DNA of 64,000 nt from Pandoraea horticolens (GTDB taxonomy: Bacteria; Pseudomonadota; Gammaproteobacteria; Burkholderiales; Burkholderiaceae): positions 62,001 through 126,000 of the forward strand of contig NZ_CABPSM010000015.1 of the NCBI RefSeq assembly GCF_902459555.1, read 5' to 3'. The position numbers were made by a program, and so were the translations under genes. Shown here piece by piece: positions 15,648 to 24,264 of the stretch. Each line of letters begins with the position of its first letter. Within the stretch, counting starts at the first letter, position 1. Under the pieces are notes generated by a model. It was not told the origin of the DNA. It did not search any database and saw only the letters and a program-made list of their open reading frames with translations.

Positions 15648-16916
15648 ATGACCGTGGCTCAAACGCTGACGCAAAAACTGTTGGCGGCCGCCTGTGGCCG
15701 CGACGAGGTCGCCGTGGGCGAGATCGTCACTTGTCGCGTCGATCTCGCGATGTTTCACGATTCCAGCGGCCCCCGCCGTCTGCAACCGATGCTCGAATCG
15801 CTGGGCGCACAGTTGTGGGACAAATCGAAAGTGGTGCTCGTCATCGATCACTACGTGCCGGAATTCGACGACGAATCGCGGCGTATCGTGCGCATCGCCC
15901 GCGGCTGGGCGAGCGCGCAGGCGCTGCCCAACGTCTACGACTCGGTTGGCATCTGCCACGTGGTCGTTCCCGAACACGGCCATCTGCGCCCCGGCATGTT
16001 CTGCGTGGGCGGTGATTCGCATTCGCCCACCGGCGGGGCGTTCGGCGCTTATATGTTCGGCATCGGCAGCACCGAAATGCTGGGCGTCGCCGTCTCGGGC
16101 GAGATCTGGGTCAAAGTGCCGGAAACCCTTCAGATGCGCTGGGACGGACGTCTGGCCGACGGTGTAACCGCGAAGGACATGATGCTGCACATGATCGGCC
16201 GCTTCGGCATGAATGGCGGACGTTATCAGGCCATCGAATTCTGCGGCGAGGCCGTGCGTGCGCTGTCGATGCAGGAGCGCATGACGCTCTCGAACATGAG
16301 CGCCGAACTTGGCTCGCAGGTTGGGCTGATTGCGCCCGACGCGACCACGCTCGACTACCTGCGCTCGGTTGGCGCGACCGCCGCCATTGACGTCGAGCGC
16401 TGGCAGTCAGATGAGGGCGCCGCCGCCGAAGTGCATTCGTTCGATGCCGGCGCACTTGCCCCGCAGGTGGCCGCGCCGCACAGCCCTGCCAATACGCGCG
16501 GCGTCGGCGAATTCGCCGATGTCGCGGTAGACGTCGCTTATCTGGGCGCCTGCACGGGGGCGAAGCTCGAGGACCTGCGCGCGGCGGCCCGCGTGCTGCG
16601 AGGCAAGCGCGTGGCCGATGGTATGCACTTCGTCGTCGCCCCGGCCTCGCAGCGAGATCAGGCGCAGGCGGCTCGCGAGGGCGTGATGGACGTGCTCACG
16701 GCTGCCGGTGCGCAGGTGCTTGCCACCACCTGCGGTGCCTGCGCGGGATACGGCGGCTCGATTCCCGAAGGGGCAACCGTCATGTCGAGCACTGCCCGCA
16801 ATTTCAAGGGGCGCATGGGGGCGGAGACGGCGCAGGTCTATCTCGGCTCGCCCTATACGGTGGCGGCTGCCGCGCTCACTGGCCGCATCGCCGACCCGCG
16901 CGACTTGCTCGCCTGA
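15648..16916 (+). CDS. Aconitase-family hydratase, large subunit (LeuC-like / DmdA-like)
   Basis: The 422-residue protein belongs to the aconitase/isopropylmalate isomerase large-subunit family. The three [4Fe-4S] ligands are present: Cys about 301 in LGACTGAK and Cys about 362 and 365 in TTCGACAGYGG. GGDSHSPTGGAFG and FGIGSTEM are substrate/cluster motifs. The enzyme adds or removes water at a C=C bond of a dicarboxylic acid. True leucine LeuC is unlikely here: no leuB or leuA is nearby and the context is catabolic. The best precedent is dimethylmaleate hydratase DmdA of nicotinate fermenters, because a dimethylmalate-lyase-like gene occurs at 23293. Specificity is inferred. Confidence 0.85.
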   Translation: MTVAQTLTQKLLAAACGRDEVAVGEIVTCRVDLAMFHDSSGPRRLQPMLESLGAQLWDKSKVVLVIDHYVPEFDDESRRIVRIARGWASAQALPNVYDSVGICHVVVPEHGHLRPGMFCVGGDSHSPTGGAFGAYMFGIGSTEMLGVAVSGEIWVKVPETLQMRWDGRLADGVTAKDMMLHMIGRFGMNGGRYQAIEFCGEAVRALSMQERMTLSNMSAELGSQVGLIAPDATTLDYLRSVGATAAIDVERWQSDEGAAAEVHSFDAGALAPQVAAPHSPANTRGVGEFADVAVDVAYLGACTGAKLEDLRAAARVLRGKRVADGMHFVVAPASQRDQAQAAREGVMDVLTAAGAQVLATTCGACAGYGGSIPEGATVMSSTARNFKGRMGAETAQVYLGSPYTVAAAALTGRIADPRDLLA

Positions 16917-16938
16917 CTTTGTTCGTCACACGTTTGCC

Positions 16939-17487
16939 ATGACCACCCCAACCACGACTGTTGATCCACGCAGCACCTCGCATCGCGCCTGGGTCGTCGG
17001 CGCCGATATCGATACCGACGCACTCGCGCCGGGTGCTTACATGAAGTTCGGCATCGACGAGATCGCGCGCCATTGCCTGCATCGCGTTCGCCCCGAGTTT
17101 GCGGCGAGCGTGCAGGCGGGCGACGTGCTCGTCGCCGGCCCGAACTTCGGCATCGGCTCGTCGCGCGAGCAGGCGGCAGCGGCGCTGGTTTATCTCGGCG
17201 TGCGCGCTGTGATTGCGCCGTCGTTCAATGGCCTGTATTTCCGCAACGCCTTCAATGTGGGGCTGTTGTTACTGACCTGCGCCGACGCGCATCGCGTTGC
17301 CGAGGGCGAAGCCCTGCGGCTTTCGCCGCGCGAAGGCTTCGTCGAGCGTGCCAACGGCAGCCGGCTCGCCTGCGAGACCGTGCCGGGATTTCTGCTCGAC
17401 ATGGTCGACGCAGGCGGGCTGCTCAACCTGCTCAAGCAACGCCGTATGGCACCCCACGCGACATCCAACGGAGTTTCCTCATGCTAG
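16939..17487 (+). CDS. Aconitase-family hydratase, small subunit (LeuD-like / DmdB-like)
   Basis: ATG 16939 gives 182 residues of the swivel domain that closes over the active site. DIDTDALAPGAYMKF and VLVAGPNFGIGSSREQA are the family signatures; GIGSSREQA carries the substrate-binding Ser/Arg. It pairs with the large subunit 22 bp upstream. Its stop overlaps the following hydantoinase-B-like start by 7 bp. Confidence 0.88.
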   Translation: MTTPTTTVDPRSTSHRAWVVGADIDTDALAPGAYMKFGIDEIARHCLHRVRPEFAASVQAGDVLVAGPNFGIGSSREQAAAALVYLGVRAVIAPSFNGLYFRNAFNVGLLLLTCADAHRVAEGEALRLSPREGFVERANGSRLACETVPGFLLDMVDAGGLLNLLKQRRMAPHATSNGVSSC

Positions 17488-19175
17488 ATCCCGTCACTTT
17501 GGCGGTCCTCAAGGGCCGTCTGGAGCAGATCGCCGACGAAATGGACGCGACGCTTTACCGCAGTGCGTTCAATCCCATCATTGCCGAGGCGCATGACGCC
17601 TGTCACGGCATCTACGACGCGGCCACTGGCGCCACGCTGATTCAGGGCAAGTCGGGCCTGCCCGTCTTCGTCGGTGCGATGGCCTTCGCCGTGCAGGCGG
17701 CGGCGCGCGCGGCGGCAGAGCGCGGCGGCATGGTCGATGGCGATGTATGGCTGTTCAACGACCCCTACGAGGGCGGTACCCACGCCAACGACTTCAAGCT
17801 TGTGCGTCCGGTGTTTCGCAACGGCAAGCTGTATTGCTTTCTGGCGTCGGCCGCGCACTGGCACGACGTGGGAGGTGCGGTGCCGGGCAACTACAACCCG
17901 GCGGCGACCGAGTGCTGGCAGGAAGCCGTGCAGATTCCGCCGGTACGCATCGTTCGCGGTGGTGAACTCGATGCCGACGTGCTCGCGATCCTCAAGGCAA
18001 ACACGCGACTGCCCGACAGCCTCTGGGGCGATCTGAACGGGCAATTGTCGGCGCTGACCCTCGGCGCACGACGTCTGGCAGATCTGCTCGACGAATACGG
18101 CGACATGACGGTGCAGGAGGCCCTTGGCCAACTGCGCGAGCGTGCCGTCAAGCTCATGCGTGCACATGTGGCCGCGTTGCCCGATGGCGAGTACGTCTAT
18201 CAGGACATGCTCGATAACGATGGGGTGCGCGATGTGCCGCTCACCATTGCGCTGCGCATGCGCGTGCAGGGCGAGACGCTTACGCTCGATTTCACCGGAA
18301 CGTCGCCTGCCTGCATGGGGCCGGTGAACATTTCCCGGGCGACGGCGATTGCCGCCTGCTACGTGGCGCTCAAACACCTGTTCCCGGATGTGCCCGCCAA
18401 CGCGGGCGTGCTGGACGCGGTGCAATTCGAACTGCCGGAAGGGTTGGTGATTTCCGCACAGCGCCCGCGCCCCGTGGGCGGCTATACCGAGACAATCCTG
18501 CGCATGATCGACGTGATCTTCTGTGCGATGGCCAAAGCCGCGCCGCAACGCGCGATGGCGCAGGCATACGGCACGATCAATGCCTTGTCGATCGCGGGCT
18601 ATCGCACCGACGAGGCGCGTCGCGGCCAGCGCTGGGTGATGTTCAGCTTCTTCGGTGGCGGCCACGGCGGCCACATGGATGGCGATGGTCTGTCGCACGG
18701 CAACGCGCCGATTTCGACCGCCACGATTCCGCCCGTCGAGATTCTCGAAGCGGCCTATCCCGTGCGTTTCACGCAGTGGGCGCTGCGTCCCGACTCGGCG
18801 GGCGACGGTGAGCATCGGGGCGGACTGGGTGCGATCTATGAGATCGAACTGCTGGAAGACAGCGCAGAAGCGTTTGTGTTCGGCGAGCGCGGCCGCTCGG
18901 CGCCGCAAGGCATTGTGGGTGGTCAGGCGTCGGTGCCGAACGTATTCCGGTATCAGAACGATGGCGAGTGGTGCACGCCGCCGATGGCCTCGAAGATGCT
19001 CGGCATCCGGCTGGCGCGCGGTGAACGTGTGCGGCTCGAGACGCCGGGTGGCGGCGGTTACGGCGATCCCGCCCGGCGCGACGCGGCAGCGCGCGCGCAT
19101 GACCGGGCGATGGGGTATGTGACGCAGGTGGCGGATGCCGCGAGCGGCAAGGCAACGAAGGAGCAACAGGCATGA
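17481..19175 (+). CDS. Hydantoinase B / oxoprolinase-type subunit
   Basis: Start ATG 17481 (MLDPVTLAVLKGRLEQIADE) is preceded by GGAG; longer frames upstream are shadows of the preceding gene. The 564-residue protein matches the HyuB/oxoprolinase-B fold: SAFNPIIAEAHDACHGIYD, FNDPYEGGTHANDFKLVRPV, SAAHWHDVGGAVPG and the C-terminal LETPGGGGYGDP. HyuB proteins work with HyuA in ATP-dependent opening of cyclic amides (hydantoins, 5-oxoproline, caprolactam) or in related carboxylations. It overlaps the hyuA-like gene by 4 bp. Confidence 0.92.
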   Translation: MLDPVTLAVLKGRLEQIADEMDATLYRSAFNPIIAEAHDACHGIYDAATGATLIQGKSGLPVFVGAMAFAVQAAARAAAERGGMVDGDVWLFNDPYEGGTHANDFKLVRPVFRNGKLYCFLASAAHWHDVGGAVPGNYNPAATECWQEAVQIPPVRIVRGGELDADVLAILKANTRLPDSLWGDLNGQLSALTLGARRLADLLDEYGDMTVQEALGQLRERAVKLMRAHVAALPDGEYVYQDMLDNDGVRDVPLTIALRMRVQGETLTLDFTGTSPACMGPVNISRATAIAACYVALKHLFPDVPANAGVLDAVQFELPEGLVISAQRPRPVGGYTETILRMIDVIFCAMAKAAPQRAMAQAYGTINALSIAGYRTDEARRGQRWVMFSFFGGGHGGHMDGDGLSHGNAPISTATIPPVEILEAAYPVRFTQWALRPDSAGDGEHRGGLGAIYEIELLEDSAEAFVFGERGRSAPQGIVGGQASVPNVFRYQNDGEWCTPPMASKMLGIRLARGERVRLETPGGGGYGDPARRDAAARAHDRAMGYVTQVADAASGKATKEQQA

Positions 19176-21244
19176 GCACAGCAGCAACGACCGGGGCCCC
19201 GCTGATCGTGGGTGTTGATGTAGGCGGCACGTTTACCGATTTGTTCGTGCTCGACGAGGCGGCCGGTGCGGCACGCATCGTCAAGGTGCCGTCGACGCGG
19301 GGCGAAGAAGCGCGCGGTTTCATGAACGGCATCGGGCGTGTCGGCGCTGCCGCCGAGACGGCAGGCGCGGGGGCCATCGCGACCATCGTGCACGGCACGA
19401 CGGTCGGCACGAATGCACTGCTCGAGCGTAAGGTCGCCCGCACCGGCATCATCACCACGACCGGCTTTCGCGACGTGCTGGAGATGCGCCGTCGCGACCG
19501 TCCCGCCACGTGGGGGCTGCGCGGCGATTTCACGCCGATCGTGCCGCGCGACCTGCGCATCGAAGTCGATGAGCGCGTGCTCTCGGACGGCACGATCCAC
19601 ACCGACGTCGATATCGCTCAGGTCGAGTCGGCGGCGCGTGCGCTGCTTGAAGCCGGTTGCGAAGCGGTGTGCGTGTTCTTCATCAATGCGTATGCCAACC
19701 CTGTCAACGAACAGCGGGCGGTCGCAGCGGTTCGCGCCCTCTGGCCTAACGGCTATGTGACGGCGGCGACGGAAGTATTGCCCGAGATCCGCGAATTCGA
19801 GCGGTGCTCGACCGCCACGCTTAACGCGGCGCTGCAACCGGTGGTGGGCAGCTATCTCACGCGGCTCGAGCGCGACCTGAAGGCACAAGGGTTCGGCGGT
19901 GAACTGCTCGTCGTGCAGAGCAATGGCGGCATCATGTCGCGGCAGACCGCCAGCGATGTCCCGGTACGCACCGCGCTCTCGGGGCCGGCGGCCGGTGTGA
20001 TCGCGTGCGCGGCGATTGCGCGCGCGGCGGGCTTCGCCAACGTTGTCACAGGCGATATGGGCGGCACGTCGTTCGATGTCTCGCTTGTGGCGGGCGGCGA
20101 GGCATCGCTCTCCGCACAGACATCCATCGAGTTCGGCATGGTGGTGCGCTCGCCGATGATCCAGATCGAAACCATCGGGGCGGGTGGTGGCTCGATTGCG
20201 TCGGTGGACGCAGGCGGCTTGCTGCAAGTCGGGCCCGAGTCGGCGGGCAGCATTCCCGGCCCGGCCTGTTACGGGCGCGGTAATCTGCGCCCGACCGTGA
20301 CCGACGCCAACGTGCTGCTCGGACGTATTGCCGCCGACCGGCCGCTGGGCGGCGGCTTGCTCGACAAACTCGACGCGGGCTTGGCGGCACAGGCCATCGG
20401 CGAGCACGTGGCCGCGCCGCTGGGGTTGGAGGTACATGCGGCGGCGGAAGCCATTCTGACGGTGGCCAACGCCAAGATGGCCGGGGCCATTCGCGTGGTG
20501 TCGATCGAGCGGGGCCACGATCCGCGCCAGTTTGCCTACATGCCGTTCGGCGGCGGCGGTGCGTTGCACGTGTGCGCGATGATGCGCGAGGTCGGTACGA
20601 CCACAGGGATCGTGCCGCGTTACCCCGGCGTGACCTCGGCGCTCGGTTGCGTGATGGCCGACATGCGTCACGACAGCGTGCAGACACTCAATCAGCCGCT
20701 TGCCGCCCTCGATGTCGAGGATCTCGTGGCCCGCGTGGAGGCGCTTGCTCAGGCTTGTCAGACGCGTCTGGATTCGGCGGGCGTGCGTTTCGAATCGGTG
20801 CGCGAGGCCATCGAACTCGACATGCTCTACGTCGGCCAAAGCCACACCGTGCGTGTGCCGGTGTCGCGCGATGCACTGCATCGCGATGGCATTGCACAGG
20901 CATTCGACGTTGCCTATCGCGAGGCGTTCGGCCGTGCGCTCGATGGGATTGCGGTGCGCATCATGAATCTGCGCTACGCCCGCATCGGTGTGCGTCCGAA
21001 ATTCGATCTCGCGGTGCTCGCGCCGCAGGACAGCGCCATGCCGGCGCCGCTGGGGACGCAACGTGTCTATCACGCAGGGCAGTGGTGGGATGCCGTGCGA
21101 TATGCGCGCCTCGATTTGCCGGTCGGTGCGACGGTGGCGGGCCCCGCGATTCTTGAGCAATCGGATACGACGATCTGGCTGGAGCCGGAATTCTCGGGGC
21201 GCGTCGACGCGCTGGGCAACCTGCTCATCACGCGCAGCGCTTGA
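19172..21244 (+). CDS. Hydantoinase A / oxoprolinase-type ATPase subunit
   Basis: The 690-residue protein begins with the actin/Hsp70-like ATP-binding motif GVDVGGTFTDLFVLD (from about residue 14). HGTTVGTNALLERK, VTGDMGGTSFDVSLV and FGGGGALHVCAM follow, all typical of HyuA/OplAH-A. It uses ATP to phosphorylate and thereby activate a lactam or imide carbonyl for hydrolysis by the AB complex. It starts inside the hyuB-like stop codon (ATGA). Acetone-carboxylase-like function is a formal alternative, but no gamma subunit is present. The neighbours favour ring opening of an imide or lactam. Confidence 0.92.
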   Translation: MSTAATTGAPLIVGVDVGGTFTDLFVLDEAAGAARIVKVPSTRGEEARGFMNGIGRVGAAAETAGAGAIATIVHGTTVGTNALLERKVARTGIITTTGFRDVLEMRRRDRPATWGLRGDFTPIVPRDLRIEVDERVLSDGTIHTDVDIAQVESAARALLEAGCEAVCVFFINAYANPVNEQRAVAAVRALWPNGYVTAATEVLPEIREFERCSTATLNAALQPVVGSYLTRLERDLKAQGFGGELLVVQSNGGIMSRQTASDVPVRTALSGPAAGVIACAAIARAAGFANVVTGDMGGTSFDVSLVAGGEASLSAQTSIEFGMVVRSPMIQIETIGAGGGSIASVDAGGLLQVGPESAGSIPGPACYGRGNLRPTVTDANVLLGRIAADRPLGGGLLDKLDAGLAAQAIGEHVAAPLGLEVHAAAEAILTVANAKMAGAIRVVSIERGHDPRQFAYMPFGGGGALHVCAMMREVGTTTGIVPRYPGVTSALGCVMADMRHDSVQTLNQPLAALDVEDLVARVEALAQACQTRLDSAGVRFESVREAIELDMLYVGQSHTVRVPVSRDALHRDGIAQAFDVAYREAFGRALDGIAVRIMNLRYARIGVRPKFDLAVLAPQDSAMPAPLGTQRVYHAGQWWDAVRYARLDLPVGATVAGPAILEQSDTTIWLEPEFSGRVDALGNLLITRSA

Positions 21245-21266
21245 GCACGGGTATCGGAGAGACGAC

Positions 21267-21884
21267 ATGAGTCAAACCCTCAAGCTCGACAGCGCTCGCA
21301 CCGCGCTCATCATCGTGGACTTGCAGAACGACTTCATCACGCCGGGCGGTGCGTACGACCGGGGGAGAGCGACCACACCGCAGGCGCAGGCGCTTCCCGC
21401 GCGGCTGGCGCCGGTTGCGGCGTCGCTCAAAGCGGCGGGCGGTTACGTCGCGGCGAGTCAGTTCACGCTCTGGCCCGATGCGAACGGCGAGCCGATGATC
21501 TCCCCGCACCTGAAACAGTTACGGCCTTTCCTGCGGCGCGGTGACTTCGTGGCCGGCACGACGGGACACGCGACGGTGGATGCCCTTGCGGGCCACGTCG
21601 ACATGTCGGTGTGGAAGGTGGCTTATTCGGCGTTCTTCAACACGCAGCTCGACTGGGTGCTGCGTCGTGCAGGCGTCGAGACCGTAGCGGTGTGCGGCAT
21701 CGTGACGAATGGCGGCGTGGCGAGTACCGCGCGGGACGCGCATATGCGCGATTACCGCGTACTCGTGCTCTCGGACGGCTGCGCCGCCCCCACACCTGCC
21801 GCACACGACGCCGCGCTTGCCGATCTGTGCACCGTGGGCGAAGTTCTGACTTGCGAGGCCTTCATGGGCCGGCTTGCTGCATGA
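21267..21884 (+). CDS. Isochorismatase-fold hydrolase lacking the nucleophilic Cys
   Basis: ATG 21267 with GGAGAGACG upstream gives 205 residues. The family's catalytic Asp is Asp18 (IIVDLQNDF) and the Lys is Lys117 (VWKVAYSAFF). The nucleophile position, normally GxxTNxCVxSTA, reads GIVTNGGVASTARDA, so Gly150 replaces Cys. Gly at this site is the state in true isochorismatases (EntB, PhzD), which hydrolyse a vinyl ether without a Cys. Amidases of this fold (nicotinamidase, N-carbamoylsarcosine amidase, maleamate amidase) need the Cys. The context would suggest an amidase, so the substitution is unexpected. The gene ends in an ATGA overlap with the flavoprotein gene. Confidence 0.85.
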   Translation: MSQTLKLDSARTALIIVDLQNDFITPGGAYDRGRATTPQAQALPARLAPVAASLKAAGGYVAASQFTLWPDANGEPMISPHLKQLRPFLRRGDFVAGTTGHATVDALAGHVDMSVWKVAYSAFFNTQLDWVLRRAGVETVAVCGIVTNGGVASTARDAHMRDYRVLVLSDGCAAPTPAAHDAALADLCTVGEVLTCEAFMGRLAA

Positions 21885-23296
21885 GCGCGCCGGTGATTCG
21901 TCATGGCTTGCCGCCAGTGGACGATCTGCCGCACGCCCGTGTCGTGATCGTCGGCGCGGGGGCTTGCGGGCTGACTGCCGCGTTGGTCCTGCAAGACGCC
22001 GGCATCGATTGCGTACTATTGGAGCGCGACGCGGTGCCCAGCGGTTCCACGGCACTCTCGTCGGGCTTCATCCCGGCGGCGGGAAGCGATGTGCAGCGGG
22101 CCGCGGGTATCGACGATAGCCCGCGCCGGTTTGCCGACGATATTGCGGGCAAGACGCAGGGCACGGCTGCCGGGCATCTCGTGCGTGCCTACACGCAGGC
22201 CTCGGGGCCGGCGATGGATCTGTTGGCGCGTCATGGCTTGCGCTTCGAGATTCTCGATGGCTTTCTGTATCCCGGGCACACCGTGCGTCGTATGCACAGC
22301 TTGCCCGAGCGTACCGGTGCGGCGCTCATGGCGGCACTGGAGCGCGCCGTGCAGGCGACCGACGCGGCTATCCTCACGCGCACGCTGGTCCGGGAGTTAT
22401 GGGTGGACGAGGCGGGGCGAGTATGCGCCGTCGGTGGACTTCGTCCGGATGGTTCGATGGAGTATCTCGGCTGCGACATGCTGTTGCTGGCGTGCAATGG
22501 TTTCGGCGGCAATGCCACGCTTCGCGCCGAACTGCTGCCGGAGATGACGCATGCGGTGTTTGGCGGGCACGAAGGTAACGACGGCAGTGCGCTTCTCTGG
22601 GGGCGCGAACTGGGCGCGGCACAGGCCGATCTCGGCGGGTATCAGGGACACGGCTCGTGGGCGAGTCCGCACGGTGTGCTGATTTCGTGGGCCGTCATCA
22701 TGGACGGTGGCATTCAGGTCAATCGGGAGGGACGCCGTTTCCACGACGAAACGCACGGCTACTCCGAGGCGGCCGTGTATGTGCTGGCGCAGACGGATGG
22801 CGTCGCGTGGAACGTGTTCGATGCGCAAACGCTGGCGCTCGCCAGAACCTTCCCCGACTTTCAGGACGCAGAAGCCGCTGGGGCGCTCAAGACTTGCGCG
22901 GATATTGACGCGCTCGCCCGAATCGTCGGCTGCGACGCGGCGACGTTGCGAGAGACGCTCGACACCGTGGCGCCTGGTGCAACGGCCGGTGACGGACGTA
23001 CGTTCGCGCGAGCGATCGCCGCGCCGTATTACGCCGTGAAAGTCACCGGTGCGCTATTCCACACGCAAGGCGGACTCGATATCGACGCCCAATGCCGTGT
23101 ACTCACGCCCGACGGCACGCCTCTGCCCAATCTGCTAGCCGCCGGTGGCGCGGCGCGTGGTGTGTCGGGCCATGCCGTCTGGGGCTATCTGTCTGGCAAC
23201 GGCCTGCTCTCGGCCGTTGCGGGAGGCTTTCTCGCAGCGCATACGGCAGCCGATGTGATCGCGGCCCAATCACCTTCTCAGGAGACCTCTGCATGA
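21881..23296 (+). CDS. FAD-dependent oxidoreductase of the fumarate reductase/tricarballylate dehydrogenase type
   Basis: The 471-residue flavoprotein has an N-terminal FAD-binding motif VVIVGAGACGLTAALVL (about residues 21-37), Glu at the end of the second strand (LLERD), and a flavin-contacting SSGFIPAAGS. The C-terminal VLTPDGTPLPNLLAAGGAAR and GYLSGNGLLSA are typical of the family containing fumarate reductase flavoprotein, urocanate reductase, TcuA and 3-ketosteroid dehydrogenases. It likely oxidises a CH-CH bond alpha to a carboxyl or imide carbonyl, or reduces the corresponding alkene. It has no signal peptide and is probably cytoplasmic. It overlaps both neighbours by 4 bp. Confidence 0.87.
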   Translation: MSAPVIRHGLPPVDDLPHARVVIVGAGACGLTAALVLQDAGIDCVLLERDAVPSGSTALSSGFIPAAGSDVQRAAGIDDSPRRFADDIAGKTQGTAAGHLVRAYTQASGPAMDLLARHGLRFEILDGFLYPGHTVRRMHSLPERTGAALMAALERAVQATDAAILTRTLVRELWVDEAGRVCAVGGLRPDGSMEYLGCDMLLLACNGFGGNATLRAELLPEMTHAVFGGHEGNDGSALLWGRELGAAQADLGGYQGHGSWASPHGVLISWAVIMDGGIQVNREGRRFHDETHGYSEAAVYVLAQTDGVAWNVFDAQTLALARTFPDFQDAEAAGALKTCADIDALARIVGCDAATLRETLDTVAPGATAGDGRTFARAIAAPYYAVKVTGALFHTQGGLDIDAQCRVLTPDGTPLPNLLAAGGAARGVSGHAVWGYLSGNGLLSAVAGGFLAAHTAADVIAAQSPSQETSA

Positions 23297-24156
23297 CGTC
23301 CTCGTCGTCTCTCAAACAGTGCCTGGGCGGCGATGTGCTGCTCGCCCCCGGTGTCTACGACGCGCTGTCTGCACTCATTGCCGCTCAGGCGGGCTTCGAG
23401 GCGCTGTATCTGTCGGGCGCGTCGATTGCCTACACCCGGCTGGGGCGCTCGGACATCGGGCTGACGACCTATCCGGAGGTGGAAGACACGCTCGCCCGGA
23501 TTACCGAGCGCGTTGAGATTCCCGTGATCGTCGACGCCGACACCGGCTTCGGCAACGCCCTCAACGTCAAACGCACCGTGCGAGGCTTCGAGCGCGCCGG
23601 GGCCGCAATGATTCAGTTGGAAGATCAGACCTTCCCGAAGCGCTGCGGTCATCTCGACGGCAAGGGCGTGGTGCCGGTGCAGGAGATGATCGGCAAGGTG
23701 CGCGCGGCGGTCGACGCCCGTCACGATGCGCGCACGCTGATTCTCGCGCGAACGGACGCCGTGGCCGTCGAAGGTCTCGATGCCGCGCTCGATCGTGCCG
23801 AGCGCTATCTGGAAGCGGGGGCCGATGCGCTGTTCATCGAAGCGTTGCGCAGCCCGGAGCAAATGGCGGCGGCGTGTACGCGATTCGCACAGCGCGTGCC
23901 GTTGCTGGCCAACATGGTCGAAGGCGGCAAGACCCCGGTGCAAAGCGCGCAGGCGCTCGCCGACATCGGCTTCCGTATCGTGATCTTCCCGGGCGGGACG
24001 GCGCGTGCTGTCGCCAACACGTTGCAGGGGTACTACGCCAATCTGCACGAGCAAGGCACTACGGCGGCATGGCGTGAACGCATGCTCGACTTCGATGGCT
24101 TGAATGCGGTGATCGGCACCCCGGCGCTGCTCGCCGAGGGCAAGCAATACGAATAG
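23293..24156 (+). CDS. Isocitrate lyase/PEP mutase superfamily lyase (dimethylmalate-lyase-like)
   Basis: The 287-residue protein shows the Mg-binding DADTGFGN at residues 81-88 and the lyase signature KRCGH at 116-120. The Cys of KRCGH is the catalytic residue of isocitrate, methylisocitrate and 2,3-dimethylmalate lyases and is absent in PEP mutase and phosphonopyruvate hydrolase. Start ATG 23293 overlaps the flavoprotein stop. It should cleave a 2-hydroxy dicarboxylate in a retro-Claisen reaction to a 2-oxo acid plus a carboxylic acid. Together with the aconitase-type hydratase it would resemble the last two steps of nicotinate fermentation. Oxaloacetate decarboxylase activity is an alternative in this family. 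Confidence 0.88.
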   Translation: MTSSSSLKQCLGGDVLLAPGVYDALSALIAAQAGFEALYLSGASIAYTRLGRSDIGLTTYPEVEDTLARITERVEIPVIVDADTGFGNALNVKRTVRGFERAGAAMIQLEDQTFPKRCGHLDGKGVVPVQEMIGKVRAAVDARHDARTLILARTDAVAVEGLDAALDRAERYLEAGADALFIEALRSPEQMAAACTRFAQRVPLLANMVEGGKTPVQSAQALADIGFRIVIFPGGTARAVANTLQGYYANLHEQGTTAAWRERMLDFDGLNAVIGTPALLAEGKQYE

Positions 24157-24219
24157 ACGGGCAGGCGGGCGATGCCCGTATGAGGAATCGGCGCGTGGTG
24201 TGGGTCGCGCCGGTAAGGC

Positions 24220-24253
24220 AGGGCCTGTCGCGATTGGCTTCGCGTCAGGCCCT
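24220..24253. terminator. Bidirectional hairpin at the end of the catabolic operon
   Basis: AGGGCCTGTCGCG (24220-24232) pairs with CGCGTCAGGCCCT (24241-24253) with one mismatch and an 8-base loop. It lies between the lyase stop and the convergent CoA-transferase stop. U-tract is weak (TCTTACG). Confidence 0.55.
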
Positions 24254-24264
24254 TCTTACGGGTG

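Noticed and set aside
15648-17487. leuCD for leucine biosynthesis
   Set aside because: No leuA or leuB nearby; embedded between a liv-type transporter and hydantoinase-type genes under a GntR regulator, with a dimethylmalate-lyase-like gene downstream. A catabolic hydratase is more likely.
19058-21268. 736-codon minus-strand frame opposite the hyuA-like gene
   Set aside because: It is the antisense shadow of a well-supported gene; Arg/His/Ala-rich composition and no domains. High GC at third positions keeps such frames open. The same applies to long frames at 35847-38669, 25701-27902, 17484-19187 and 2007-3458.
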